A DNA stretch of 64,000 nt from Xanthobacteraceae bacterium. Its GTDB lineage: Bacteria > Pseudomonadota > Alphaproteobacteria > Rhizobiales > Xanthobacteraceae. Within the stretch, counting starts at the first letter, position 1; the number at the start of each line of letters is the position of its first letter. The DNA lies in the NCBI GenBank assembly GCA_029239875.1, contig JARBUD010000020.1:62001-126000 (forward strand), written 5' to 3'. Under the pieces are notes generated by a model. It had not been told where the DNA came from. It ran no database searches and saw only the letters and a program-made list of their open reading frames with translations. Made by a program: the position numbers and the translations under genes. Below are positions 27,923-36,688 of this stretch, in pieces.

Positions 27923-28543
27923 TCACTTCGGGCTCAGCGCGGCATCGGTGGCGGCGGGAAGACCGTTGAAGGAGATCGGCACGGCAATGCGCTTGCGGGC
28001 GCCGTCGACGAACTCCAGCCGGCCCGGGCCCTTGGCCGCCTTCAGCGCGGCGAGCTGGTCGGGCTTGAGCTCGGTATCGGCAAAGCAGGCCTGCGTGCAG
28101 GTGGCGAACACCGTGGCGAGCCCACTCTTGTCCTTCTCGTCGAGGAACAGCGTCGCCCCCGGCGGCAGGAAGACGCCGTTCGGCAGCTGGATGACGAGAC
28201 GCGTCGGCTGGTCCTTGTTCAGGCGGCCGATCACGATCTGCGCCAGCAATCCCTGCTGCCCCTGCACCTGCACGCCGGTGCCGGCCTCGCAGACCCGCAC
28301 CGTCTGGTTCGGCGGGATGGCGCAGCGCACCACCCAGTCGCCATAGGTGGCGGTGGTCGCCTGCGGGGCATTGGGATCGGCGGGCGCCGCGGCGGCGGGC
28401 GGCGTGGCTGGCTTCTTGGCCGACGGCGGCACGGATTGCGCGAACGCGGCGCCGACTCCCGCGGCAAGAGTCGCGGCAAGGGTGAGCCCGCAGGCCAGCG
28501 ACAGGGCGACGAGGCGGGGCTTGAAGGCGCGGGAGCAGGCCAT
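27923..28543 (-). CDS. Invasion-associated locus B (IalB)-family exported protein
   Basis: Periplasmic protein of 206 residues with a signal peptide (LVALSLACGLTLAATLAAGVGAAFAQS) and a Pro/Ala-rich spacer. The IalB domain (about 65-200) shows YGDWVVRCAIPPNQTVRVCEAGTG, QGLLAQIVIGRLNKDQPTRLVIQLPNGVFLPPG, and two Cys in FATCTQACFADTEL that probably form disulphides. The start at 28543 is set by the signal peptide; an upstream frame of about 156 codons is non-coding in character. The family is common in Rhizobiales and named from Bartonella, but the molecular function is unclear. Confidence 0.85.
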   Translation of the reverse strand: MACSRAFKPRLVALSLACGLTLAATLAAGVGAAFAQSVPPSAKKPATPPAAAAPADPNAPQATTATYGDWVVRCAIPPNQTVRVCEAGTGVQVQGQQGLLAQIVIGRLNKDQPTRLVIQLPNGVFLPPGATLFLDEKDKSGLATVFATCTQACFADTELKPDQLAALKAAKGPGRLEFVDGARKRIAVPISFNGLPAATDAALSPK

Positions 28544-28745
28544 TGCGGGGAACCTCACAGGGGAATCGCACGAAACAAACAATGCAACCGGCCGGGACGC
28601 AACTGCGGACATCCCCTGGCCGGCGCGCCACGCCAATCCGGAACCGGCCGAGGCTGCTTGTGCACTCTTCGGCCAACCTATATTTTCGTACCTATTGACG
28701 CTCGGGGAATGGATCGTCGCGGGGCGGTCCGGATAGAGGCTGTCC

Positions 28746-30641
28746 TTGGACCACGACGCGGGCGGGCGCGGGCATCTGAACATACCGGTTTTCCTGGCGA
28801 AGCTCGACGAGCTCACGCCTGTCCAGCGCCTCGTCGCCCTCTGGATCTTCGGCGGCGTCGCCTTGGCACTCGTCACCTGGGCGTCGGTCCATTTCGAGCT
28901 CAACCTCGCGACGACCGCCGCCGCCCTGCTGATCGTCATCGTACTGCTGTCGCTGCTGGACAGCTTCGTCTCGTCCGCCTTCTTCTCGCTGATCGCGATC
29001 CTCAGCCTCAACTACTTCTTCGTCCAGCCGCTCTACACGCTCGACGTCAGCGAGGTGCAGGACATCGCCGCGCTCGCCGCCTTCCTCGTCTGCTCGCTGA
29101 CCGTGACCGGACTGGTGCGGCGGCTGCGCGACTCGGCCGACATCCAGCGCGAGCAGGCCCAGCTCCTCGAACTCACCGCCGACGCCATCATCGTCCGCGA
29201 CATGGACGGCGCGATCTCCTACTGGAACCGCGGTGCCGAGCAGCTCTACGGCTGGAGCCGCGCCGACGCGATCGGCAAGGTCACGCACGACCTGCTGCAG
29301 ACCCGTTTCCCGGTGCCGCTGGCGCAGATCAACGCGCTGCTGTTGGACGCCGGACGCTGGGAGGGCGAACTGGTGCACCGCAGGCGCGACGGCACCGAGG
29401 TGCCCGTCGCCTCCCGCTGGGCCGTGCAGAAGGACGCGCGGGGGCAGCCCGTCGGCATCCTCGAGAACAACACCGACATCACCGAGCGCAAGCAGGCCGA
29501 CGAGCTGCTGCATCGCAGCCAGGCCGCCTTCCTCGCTGAGGCGCAGCGGCTCAGCCACACCGGCAGCTTCGGCTGGAACGTGGTCACCGGCCGCATCCAC
29601 TGGTCGGACGAGACCTTCCGCATCTTCGGCTACGAGCCAGCGGCCGAGCCCTCGATCGACCTCCTGATCCAGCGCACGCACCCCGACGACGCGGTGCGGG
29701 TGCGCGAGACCATCTACCGTGCGGCGGACGGCGAGCGCGGCTTTGACTTCGAATTCCGCCTGCTGATGCCGGACGGCACGGTCAGGCATGTACACGCGGT
29801 GGCGCACTCCATGCGCAACGGCTCACCCGACCTGCACTATGTTGGCGCGGTCTCCGACATCACCCCGGCCAAGGAGGCGCTGGCCGAGCGCGCCCGCGCG
29901 CAGGAGATGCTCGACCGGGTGCAGGCCGACCTCGCCCATGCAGCACGCGTCTCGGTGCTTGGCGAGCTCACCGCCTCCATCGCCCACGAGGTCAACCAAC
30001 CGCTCACCGCCATCGCCTCCAGCGCTGCCGCCGGGGTGCGCTGGCTGCGCCGCCCCGTGCCGAACATCGAAGAGGTGCGCGAGCTCGCCGACAGCATCGT
30101 CTCCGACGCCCAGCGCGCCGGCGAAATCATCAGCCGCATCCGCGCCATGGCCGCCCGCAAGGCGCCGGAGCGGACGCTGCTCGTCCTCGACGAGGTGATC
30201 GGCGAGGTGCTGCTGTTCCTGCGCAACGAGGCCCGTTCGCGCACGGTCACCGTGCTCCAGTACACCGCGCCCGAAGCGCCGCAGGTGCTGGGCGACCGCA
30301 CGCAGCTGCAGCAGGTCATCGTCAACCTCGCCATCAACGCGATGCAGGCCATGGTGCAGGCCGGCAGCTCCGAGCGGCGGGTCGTCATCCGCACCCTCGC
30401 CGCCGACGGCACGAGCGTGCGCTGCATCGTCGAGGACAGCGGCCCCGGCATTCCGCCCGAGCATATCGACCGGCTGTTCGAGAGCTTCTTCACCACCAAG
30501 CCGTCCGGCATGGGCATGGGCCTGCCGATCTGCCGCTCGATCATCGAGGCGCATGGCGGGCGCATCACGGTGGACCGGGCCGGCACGGCGGGGGGCGCCA
30601 GTTTCTCCTTCACCCTGCCAGCGGCGAGCGAGCAGATCTAG
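28746..30641 (+). CDS. Orphan sensor histidine kinase with two PAS domains
   Basis: Inner-membrane signalling kinase of 631 residues. An N-terminal block of about four helices (VALWIFGGVALALVTWAS to FLVCSLTVTGLV) with NYFFVQPLYTLDV is DUF4118-like, as in KdpD. PAS 1 (about 140-255) has ITERKQADELL; PAS 2 (about 275-380) has ISDIT-like VSDITPAKEAL. The HisKA phosphoacceptor is His414 (SIAHEVNQPLTAIA). The ATPase domain has the N box VNLAINAMQAM, then VEDSGPGIPPE and MGMGLPICRSIIEAHGG. The start is a TTG with no obvious ribosome site. No response regulator is adjacent. It resembles FixL-like and methylotroph kinases in its catalytic half. Confidence 0.88.
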   Translation: MDHDAGGRGHLNIPVFLAKLDELTPVQRLVALWIFGGVALALVTWASVHFELNLATTAAALLIVIVLLSLLDSFVSSAFFSLIAILSLNYFFVQPLYTLDVSEVQDIAALAAFLVCSLTVTGLVRRLRDSADIQREQAQLLELTADAIIVRDMDGAISYWNRGAEQLYGWSRADAIGKVTHDLLQTRFPVPLAQINALLLDAGRWEGELVHRRRDGTEVPVASRWAVQKDARGQPVGILENNTDITERKQADELLHRSQAAFLAEAQRLSHTGSFGWNVVTGRIHWSDETFRIFGYEPAAEPSIDLLIQRTHPDDAVRVRETIYRAADGERGFDFEFRLLMPDGTVRHVHAVAHSMRNGSPDLHYVGAVSDITPAKEALAERARAQEMLDRVQADLAHAARVSVLGELTASIAHEVNQPLTAIASSAAAGVRWLRRPVPNIEEVRELADSIVSDAQRAGEIISRIRAMAARKAPERTLLVLDEVIGEVLLFLRNEARSRTVTVLQYTAPEAPQVLGDRTQLQQVIVNLAINAMQAMVQAGSSERRVVIRTLAADGTSVRCIVEDSGPGIPPEHIDRLFESFFTTKPSGMGMGLPICRSIIEAHGGRITVDRAGTAGGASFSFTLPAASEQI

Positions 30642-30642
30642 C

Positions 30643-31632
30643 TCACCAGGCGAGCACCGGCGTCGCCACCGGCGCGCACCACAGGGCGAACTCCTCCTCG
30701 GTGAGCAAAGCGAGCGTCACCGAGAATCCGGCCATGTCGAGCGAGGTGACGAAGGTGCCGACCAGCGAGCGCTGGGGCATGACGCCTTCGGCTTCCAGGA
30801 AGCGGCGCGCGAGGCCATAGGCGAGGTGCAGTTCGATCGGCGGCGTGCCGCCGAAGCCGTTGACGATGAGCAGCGGCCGCAGCCCGGTGGCGGAAGGGAG
30901 CTGGTCGAGGATGGGTGCGCAGATCAGCCGGACGATCTCGTCGGCGCCGGCGAGGCGTTGGCGCGAAAGCCCCGGCTCGCCATGAATGCCGACGCCGATC
31001 TCCATCTCGTCCGGGCCGAGGGCGAAGGTCTCGCGCGCATTGTCGGGCACGGCGACGCCGCGCAAGGCGACGCCCATGCTGCGCAGGCGCGGCGACAGGT
31101 CCTCGCCCAGCGCCTTCAGCGCGGCAAGGTCGCGGCCCTCCTCGGCCGCGGCACCGAGGATCTTCTCCACCACGATGGTGCCAGCGACGCCGCGCCGGCC
31201 GCGGCTGCGCACGGAGGGGCCGTAGGCGGCGTCGTCCTCTACGACCACCATCTCGATGCGGTGGTGCGGCGCGGCCATCTCCGCCGCCATCTCGAAATTC
31301 ATCACGTCGCCGTCGTAGTTCTTCACCACGAGGAGGCAGCCGGCGCCGGTGTCCGTCTCGTCCATCGCCGCGACGATCTGGTCCGGGGTGGGCGAGGTGA
31401 AGATGTGGCCGGTGCAGGCGGCGTCCAGCATGCCGGCGCCGATGAACCCGCCATGCAGCGGCTCGTGCCCGCCGCCGCCGCCGGAGATCAGCGCGACCTT
31501 GCCCGCTTTCAGCGTGCGCCGGCGCAGGAAGCGGCCGCCGCCGCCGAAGGCGACGAGGTCCTCATGCGCGGCGACGAAGCCGGCGAGGCTCTCGGCGACC
31601 AGCGTCTGGCCTGAGTTCATGATCCGCTTCAT
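30643..31632 (-). CDS. dhaK: Dihydroxyacetone kinase subunit DhaK
   Basis: Substrate-binding subunit that holds dihydroxyacetone as a hemiaminal on a His. The 329 residues include GGGGGHEPLHGGFIGAGMLDAACTG, VVKNYDGDVMNFEMA and the covalent His217 in IGVGIHGEPG. It is the last gene of the long minus-strand operon, 22 bp after the small HTH-like gene, and converges with the histidine kinase gene with a 1-bp gap. A DhaL and a DhaM are encoded in the same operon, giving a complete PTS-type kinase. A second DhaK domain lies in the fused kinase at 35002. Confidence 0.93.
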   Translation of the reverse strand: MKRIMNSGQTLVAESLAGFVAAHEDLVAFGGGGRFLRRRTLKAGKVALISGGGGGHEPLHGGFIGAGMLDAACTGHIFTSPTPDQIVAAMDETDTGAGCLLVVKNYDGDVMNFEMAAEMAAPHHRIEMVVVEDDAAYGPSVRSRGRRGVAGTIVVEKILGAAAEEGRDLAALKALGEDLSPRLRSMGVALRGVAVPDNARETFALGPDEMEIGVGIHGEPGLSRQRLAGADEIVRLICAPILDQLPSATGLRPLLIVNGFGGTPPIELHLAYGLARRFLEAEGVMPQRSLVGTFVTSLDMAGFSVTLALLTEEEFALWCAPVATPVLAW

Positions 31633-31654
31633 CGCTGGCGCCCGCGAGATCGCA

Positions 31655-32065
31655 TCACTCGCCCCCGTTCACCAGCGCCGCCATCTTGGCGGCGAATTCC
31701 GCGACGGCGTCGTCGAAGGCGCGGTTCTTCTTCTCGTCGCCGAAATCCGGCGCCATCACCGACAAAGTGCGCAGCTTCTCCGTACCGCCGGCATCGGGCA
31801 GCTTGCCGGGATGCGCCGACTGGTAGGCGGCGAGGAAGCGCTCCTGCTCGGCCGGGCTGAAATGGCACACGCGGAAGATGGTCGGCAGATGCCGCGCCGG
31901 CAGCGGCGTGTCATAGGTCGGGCTGGTCACCTGGGTGACGAAGCTGCGATGCTTGCCCAGCGCGGCGGCAAGGCGCTGGCGCGTGCCCGAGGGCCGGTTG
32001 TCGAGCAGGCCGGCGAGGATGGTCTTGTAGGCGATCACTGCCTCGTCGCTGGGCTCGCGTGCCAT
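31655..32065 (-). CDS. Small HTH-like protein of the dha operon
   Basis: Soluble basic protein of 136 residues. I cannot assign a named family. The segment SGTRQRLAAALGKHRSFVTQVTSP looks like a helix-turn-helix of the XRE kind, and YDTPLPARHLPTIFRVCHFSPAEQERFLAAYQSAHPG follows. The C-terminal half is Ala-rich and helical. The start at 32065 is two bases after the enzyme I stop codon, so translation is coupled. Its place between enzyme I and DhaK suggests a regulator of the kinase operon, perhaps sensing PTS state. Confidence 0.65.
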   Translation of the reverse strand: MAREPSDEAVIAYKTILAGLLDNRPSGTRQRLAAALGKHRSFVTQVTSPTYDTPLPARHLPTIFRVCHFSPAEQERFLAAYQSAHPGKLPDAGGTEKLRTLSVMAPDFGDEKKNRAFDDAVAEFAAKMAALVNGGE

Positions 32066-32067
32066 GG

Positions 32068-33612
32068 TCAGGCGTCGCCCGCGAGAGCCGCGCGCAGCCC
32101 GGCGAGGCGCGAGGGCGCCACCGAGAGATCGTGCAGGCCGATGTCGAGGAGGCGGGAAAGCGCGGCCGGCTCGGCGGCGAGGTCGCCGCACAGCGAGACC
32201 GGCCGACCGATCGCGCGGGCGGTGGTCGCGATGTGCTCCAGCAGCCGGAACATGGCCGTCTCCGCCCCCGCATAGAGGTGCGCGACCGCCGGATTGTCGC
32301 GGGCCGCCGCTGCCAGATACTGCATCAGATCGTTGGTGCCCACGGAAAAGAACGCGGCCTGCGTGAACAGGTCGAGGGTGAAGGCGGACGCCGGCACCTC
32401 CACCATGATGCCGAGCGGCGGGCGCGCGAAAGCGATGCCCTGCCGTTCCAGCCGGGCCGCCTCCTCGTCGAAGAGCTGCGCCATCGCGACGAGCTCGGCG
32501 GGCAGCGTCACCATGGGCAGCAGCACGCTGACCGGGCCATGGGCGGCGGCGCGCAGCAGCGCGCGCGCCTGCAGCCGGGCGAGGTCGGGATGGGCGATGA
32601 GGAAACGCACGCCGCGCTCGCCCAGCACCGAGGCGGGGCTGCCTTCGACGAGGCCCGGCAGCGCCTTGTCGCCGCCGACATCGAGCAGGCGCAGCGTCAC
32701 CGGCCGGCCAGCGAGACGGTCGAGGATGCGCCGGTAGCGGGCGAGATGGCATTCCTCGTCCAGTACCTCCGCCGCGCTCGGCAGAAGGAACTCGGTGCGC
32801 ACCAGCCCGACGCCCTCCACCAGAGCGGGGTCGAGCGTGTCGAGGTCGGCCAGCGTGTCGATATTGGCGAAGAGCCGCGCCCGCGGCGCCACGCCGGCGT
32901 AAGGCACGGGGGCAGCGACGACGGAGGGCGGGGGACTGAGCAGCCGCTCCTCGGGATCGAGCCGCACCACGCCCTCGCTGCCGTCTACCAGCAGCCGGTC
33001 GCCGCTCTCCACCGGCAGAGCGCCGAGCCCGACCACCATCGGCACGCCGCGCGAGCGCGCCAGCATCGCGACATGGCTCGCCGCGCTGCCGGCGGAAAGC
33101 GCGATGCCGCCGCCGCCCGACCAGTCATGGGCGAGGAACAGGCTCGGCGGCATGTCGCGTCCGACATAGACGGTGCCCTGCGGGAAGTCGGCGCGCGTGC
33201 GGCCGGCCAGCGCGTCGAGCACGCGGCTCTTGAGGTCGGCGAGGTCGGCGGCACGCAGGGCGAACGCGTCGCCGCCGCCGGCGATGGTGTCCATATGCGC
33301 GTTCATCGCCGCCGCGAAGGCGAGCGCGGCGCCCTCGCCCTTGCCGATGCGCTCCAGCGCCGGGGCCAGCAGCTCCCCGTCGAGCAGCAATTCGATCTGG
33401 AAGTCGAGTATGCCGGCGCTCTCCTCGTCCGAGCGTTCGGACAGCGCCTTCAGCTCGCCGGCGGCCAGCGCCGCCGCGGCTTCCAGCGCCGCGCGGGCGT
33501 CGCTCTCCCCCGGCGGGCCGGACGGCAGCGGACGCTCCTCGGCGCGGTGCACGGCGCCGAGCGCCCGGCCGGGCGCCGCGGGCCGGCCGCGCAGGTCACG
33601 CGGGGCGGCCAT
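32068..33612 (-). CDS. Phosphoenolpyruvate-protein phosphotransferase (enzyme I), dha-dedicated
   Basis: First phosphoryl carrier of a PTS relay, 514 residues against about 575 for housekeeping enzyme I. The N-terminal domain includes the phosphorylated His in SAASHVAMLARSRGVPMVVG. The PEP-binding barrel shows GVGLVRTEFLLPS, RLLDVGGDKALPG, GIMVEVPASAF, SVGTNDLMQY and the active Cys in SLCGDLAAEP. The chosen start at 33612 overlaps the HPr gene by 17 bases; 33624 is an alternative. With the HPr and EIIA genes just upstream it forms a self-contained relay, probably feeding DhaL. Confidence 0.9.
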   Translation of the reverse strand: MAAPRDLRGRPAAPGRALGAVHRAEERPLPSGPPGESDARAALEAAAALAAGELKALSERSDEESAGILDFQIELLLDGELLAPALERIGKGEGAALAFAAAMNAHMDTIAGGGDAFALRAADLADLKSRVLDALAGRTRADFPQGTVYVGRDMPPSLFLAHDWSGGGGIALSAGSAASHVAMLARSRGVPMVVGLGALPVESGDRLLVDGSEGVVRLDPEERLLSPPPSVVAAPVPYAGVAPRARLFANIDTLADLDTLDPALVEGVGLVRTEFLLPSAAEVLDEECHLARYRRILDRLAGRPVTLRLLDVGGDKALPGLVEGSPASVLGERGVRFLIAHPDLARLQARALLRAAAHGPVSVLLPMVTLPAELVAMAQLFDEEAARLERQGIAFARPPLGIMVEVPASAFTLDLFTQAAFFSVGTNDLMQYLAAAARDNPAVAHLYAGAETAMFRLLEHIATTARAIGRPVSLCGDLAAEPAALSRLLDIGLHDLSVAPSRLAGLRAALAGDA

Positions 33613-33946
33613 CGGGACGCCCATTTTTCCGGTCCTCATCGAAATTGCGCCGCACCAGCTCGCTGAGCGCGGCCACCGCCTCCTCGGCGCGCGAGCCTTC
33701 GGCGCGGATGCGCAGCCGGGTGCCGCGGCGGATGCGGGCGCCGATGATCTTCACGATGCTCTTGCCGTTGAACCATTCGTTGGAGCCGTCCACCGCCACC
33801 TCGATGGTGCAGGGGAAGCTCTTGGCGAGGCGGGTGAAGGCGACGGAAGGGCGCGCATGCAGGCCGATGCCATGGGTGACTTCCACCACGGCCTGTCCAC
33901 GATGGGCGGTACCGGGCCGCCCGAGAAAGGGAGTGAGCTCGCTCAT
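33596..33946 (-). CDS. HPr-family phosphocarrier protein, dha-dedicated
   Basis: Small phosphocarrier of 116 residues; standard HPr is about 88. The phosphorylated His is His30 in THGIGLHARPSVAF. Ser63 in NGKSIVKII occupies the regulatory serine position. The extra length is an N-terminal leader of about 15 residues and a charged tail (RRNFDEDRKNGRPDG). Its ATG shares one base with the DhaM stop (TGATG), and its end overlaps enzyme I. It should carry phosphate from enzyme I to DhaM. Confidence 0.9.
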   Translation of the reverse strand: MSELTPFLGRPGTAHRGQAVVEVTHGIGLHARPSVAFTRLAKSFPCTIEVAVDGSNEWFNGKSIVKIIGARIRRGTRLRIRAEGSRAEEAVAALSELVRRNFDEDRKNGRPDGRPA

Positions 33947-34359
33947 CAGGACGACAACTCTTCCGCCGTTGCGACGACGCGGGCGAGCGCCGAGCCGCCC
34001 GAGGCTTCCGCCGCCGCCACCACGGCGCCCTCTACCAGCGGCGCGTTGCAGATGGCGACCTTGGCGGCGCGGGCGGGGCCGAGCAGTTCCACCGCCATCT
34101 CGCTGTTTGTCTCCGCCCCGCCGAGATCGACGAAGATGGCAACCCCCGCCTCCGACCACGCCTTCTCAATGGCCGCGCTGATGCCGCGCACATAGGTGCC
34201 GAGCCCGCCCTCGGCATTGCCGCCGGTCCAGGCCAGCGGCACGCAGTCGCCGACCATCTGGCGCACCATGTCGGCCGCGCCCTGCGCCACCAGAGGCGAG
34301 TGCGAGACGATGACGATGCCGACATTGGCGGCGGATGACCCCTGCTCTCGCGCGGTCAT
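33946..34359 (-). CDS. dhaM: Dihydroxyacetone kinase phosphotransferase subunit DhaM (EIIA only)
   Basis: EIIA-type phosphoryl carrier, 137 residues. The phosphorylated His20 lies in VGIVIVSHSPLVAQGAADMV, with LGTYVRGISAAI and VAIFVDLGGAETNSEMAVELL following. In E. coli DhaM the EIIA, HPr and enzyme I-like domains are fused; here only EIIA is present and the other two are separate downstream genes. It receives phosphate from HPr and recharges ADP on DhaL. Its start overlaps the DhaL stop (ATGA). Confidence 0.92.
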   Translation of the reverse strand: MTAREQGSSAANVGIVIVSHSPLVAQGAADMVRQMVGDCVPLAWTGGNAEGGLGTYVRGISAAIEKAWSEAGVAIFVDLGGAETNSEMAVELLGPARAAKVAICNAPLVEGAVVAAAEASGGSALARVVATAEELSS

Positions 34360-34976
34360 GGGGCGGCATGCTCCTTGAGGTAGAGGCAGATCGTGGTGGT
34401 GAGCAGGGCGCAGCTCGACGCGCCCGGATCCTCGTGGCCGACCGAGCGCTCGCCGAGATAGGACGCCCGGCCGCGCCGCGCCAGCATCATCTCGGTCGCG
34501 CGTGCCGCCGATTGCGCGCATTCGGCGATGCGGGCGGGTGCCGCGTGGCCGGCGACCTCCGCCTGCACCGGATAGAGCACGTCGAGCAGCGTCTTGTCGC
34601 CGGGGCCGGAGCGCCCGCGCCGCGCCACCGCCTCGACCGCGCGGCCGAGCGTGGCGGCGAAGTCGGCGGCATCGGGCGCGTCGGGCAGGCCGCGGCCGAG
34701 CTCCATCAACAGCGTGCCGTAGAGCGGCCCGGCGGCGCCGCCAATGCTCATCACCAGAACGAGGCCGATCTTCTCCAGCGCCGCCGGCAGCGGGAGGGCG
34801 GCGATGGAATCGCGCTCGGCATAGACCGCATCCAGCCCGCGCCGCATATTGGCGCCATGGTCGCCGTCGCCTATGGCGCTGTCGAGCACCGAGAGATGCT
34901 CGCAATGCCGGTCGATCTCGGCGCGGCAGAGCGCGATGAGCGCAGTGAGATCGGCGGCGTCGAGCTGCATCCTCAT
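34356..34976 (-). CDS. dhaL: Dihydroxyacetone kinase subunit DhaL
   Basis: Nucleotide-carrying subunit of the PTS-type kinase, 206 residues. The Mg-ADP site is DSAIGDGDHGANM (Asp37, Asp39, His40), followed by VLVMSIGGAAGPLYG and GPGDKTLLDVL. It transfers phosphate from bound ATP to dihydroxyacetone on DhaK, and DhaM recharges it. GGGAGAGGGG directly precedes the ATG; a second ATG two codons later is possible. It follows the fused kinase gene by 25 bp. Confidence 0.93.
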   Translation of the reverse strand: MRMQLDAADLTALIALCRAEIDRHCEHLSVLDSAIGDGDHGANMRRGLDAVYAERDSIAALPLPAALEKIGLVLVMSIGGAAGPLYGTLLMELGRGLPDAPDAADFAATLGRAVEAVARRGRSGPGDKTLLDVLYPVQAEVAGHAAPARIAECAQSAARATEMMLARRGRASYLGERSVGHEDPGASSCALLTTTICLYLKEHAAP

Positions 34977-35001
34977 CCCCTCTCCCGCGCTCCGGCGCGG
35001 C

Positions 35002-36636
35002 TCAACCGCGCGCCGCCAGCGCCTCGAACGCCCGGGCCACCGCGACCGCGCCGGGATCGGGCGAACCTTCCAGATCGCGCGCGCCGAGATAGGCGGCGCG
35101 GCCGGCCCGCGCCCGCGCCATCGCCTTGGTCGCTTCCGCCCCCGCCCCGGCCGCGGCGGCGGCGGCGGAAAGCCCGTTCGCGGCGAGCGCCTTCAGGCCC
35201 GGATCGAGCGCGTCGACCATGGTACGCGCGCCCGGCGTCGCTCCGCCATAGAACACCACGCGGTCGAGACCGGCGAGCAGAGCGGCGGGCACGTCGCCGC
35301 CCTCGGCCGAGGCCTTGGCGGCGGCGGTGAAGAAGATCGACATCAGCACGCCGCTCGACCCGCCCATGGCGGTGCCCAGTGTCTCGCCGATGGCGGCGAA
35401 GGTCGCCGCCCGGTCGGCGAGCGGCAGCTGCGGCAGCACGGCCTCGATGGCGCGGGCGCCGGTGGCGACGGTGGAGCCGGTGTCGCCGTCGCCGGCGCGG
35501 GCGTCGAGGCGGTTCAGCTCCTCCTCCAGCCCGGTGAGCGTGGCGCAGACGGTGCGGATGGCGGCCTCCGCCGTCGCATCGCCGCTCCCCGCCGCCACCG
35601 GCACCTTGTGCGAGCTAGGGGCCGGCAGCACGGCGATGTCACCGGTGACGACCGCCGGCCGCCAGGCAAGCGGCTCGACCGGCGAGGCCAGCGCCACCGC
35701 GCGGGCGGCATCGAGGCGCAGATAGGAGAGCGAGAAGCCGTTCATGTTGAGCGCCGTCATCAAGGGCGCCGGGCCGATGACGAGCCGCGCATCCCTGCCG
35801 AGCCTCGAGGTCAGCAGCGCCTCGGCGATCAGCCCCATCTCCAGCGGCGGCACGGCGCCGAGATTGTTGATCAACAGCGCGTAGTCGGCGCCATCAACGA
35901 GGCGCGCGCCGAGCCGCTCGGCCATCAGCGCGACGATCTCGGAGGCGGGACGCAGCGCGATGCGCTCGACGCCCGGCTCGCCATGGATGCCGAGGCCGAG
36001 CTCGCCCTCGTCCTCGCCGAGCCGTGCCTCGAAGGGCTGGCCGGGGATGGAGCAGGAGGAGAGCGACACGCCGAGCGAGACGATGTCGCCCGCCGCCGCC
36101 CGCGCCGCCTCGGCGACGGTCGCAAGGTCCGCGCCCATCTCCGCATGATGGCCGGCGATCTTGTGCACGAACAGCGTGCCGGCGACGCCGCGCGGCTGGG
36201 CGATGTCGGGCAGGGCGATGTCGTCGGCGACGATCACCATCTCGACGAGATAGCCCTCGGCGCGGGCGCGCTCGGCGGCGAGGCCGAAATTGAGCCGGTC
36301 GCCGGTGTAGTTCTTGACGATGAGCAGGCAGCCCGGCGCGCCGGTCACCGCGCGGATGGCGGTGAGCACGGCTTCCACGCTCGGCGAGGCGAAGATCTCG
36401 CCGGAGACGGCGGCGGTGAGCATGCCCTTGCCGACGAAGCCGGCGTGCGACGGCTCGTGCCCGGCGCCGCCGCCGGAGACCACGGCGACCTTCGACTTGT
36501 CCCAGTCGGCGCGCAGCACGACCTTGATGTCCGGATAGGTGTCGAGCCGCGCCAGCCGGCCGGGCGGCGTCGTGCGCAGGAGCCCATCGAGCGCCTCGGT
36601 GACGATGCTGTCCCGGCGGTTGAAGAAATGTTTCAT
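35002..36636 (-). CDS. ATP-dependent dihydroxyacetone kinase (DhaK-DhaL fusion)
   Basis: Single-chain kinase of 544 residues that phosphorylates dihydroxyacetone, and possibly other trioses, with ATP. Residues 1-330 are a DhaK domain with SGGGAGHEPSHAGFVGKG, NYTGDRLNF and the covalent His218 (LGLGIHGEPG). After a linker, about 355-540 form the DhaL domain with Mg-ATP motif ARAGDGDTGSTV and GTAMGGSSGVLMSIF. The fusion and the DGDTG form match the Citrobacter/eukaryotic ATP-type enzymes. It precedes a full set of PTS-type subunits, so the operon encodes two kinases for one substrate class. One DhaK may serve a different substrate. Confidence 0.9.
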   Translation of the reverse strand: MKHFFNRRDSIVTEALDGLLRTTPPGRLARLDTYPDIKVVLRADWDKSKVAVVSGGGAGHEPSHAGFVGKGMLTAAVSGEIFASPSVEAVLTAIRAVTGAPGCLLIVKNYTGDRLNFGLAAERARAEGYLVEMVIVADDIALPDIAQPRGVAGTLFVHKIAGHHAEMGADLATVAEAARAAAGDIVSLGVSLSSCSIPGQPFEARLGEDEGELGLGIHGEPGVERIALRPASEIVALMAERLGARLVDGADYALLINNLGAVPPLEMGLIAEALLTSRLGRDARLVIGPAPLMTALNMNGFSLSYLRLDAARAVALASPVEPLAWRPAVVTGDIAVLPAPSSHKVPVAAGSGDATAEAAIRTVCATLTGLEEELNRLDARAGDGDTGSTVATGARAIEAVLPQLPLADRAATFAAIGETLGTAMGGSSGVLMSIFFTAAAKASAEGGDVPAALLAGLDRVVFYGGATPGARTMVDALDPGLKALAANGLSAAAAAAGAGAEATKAMARARAGRAAYLGARDLEGSPDPGAVAVARAFEALAARG

Positions 36637-36688
36637 CGCTGCCTTCCCATCCGTTCAACGCAACATCCGGCGCGGGCGCCGGGCGCCT

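Noticed and set aside
28709-29539. ATG-started frame at 28709 overlapping the histidine kinase start
   Set aside because: It is in a different frame and gives an Arg-rich product; the TTG-started frame at 28746 carries membrane, PAS and kinase motifs.
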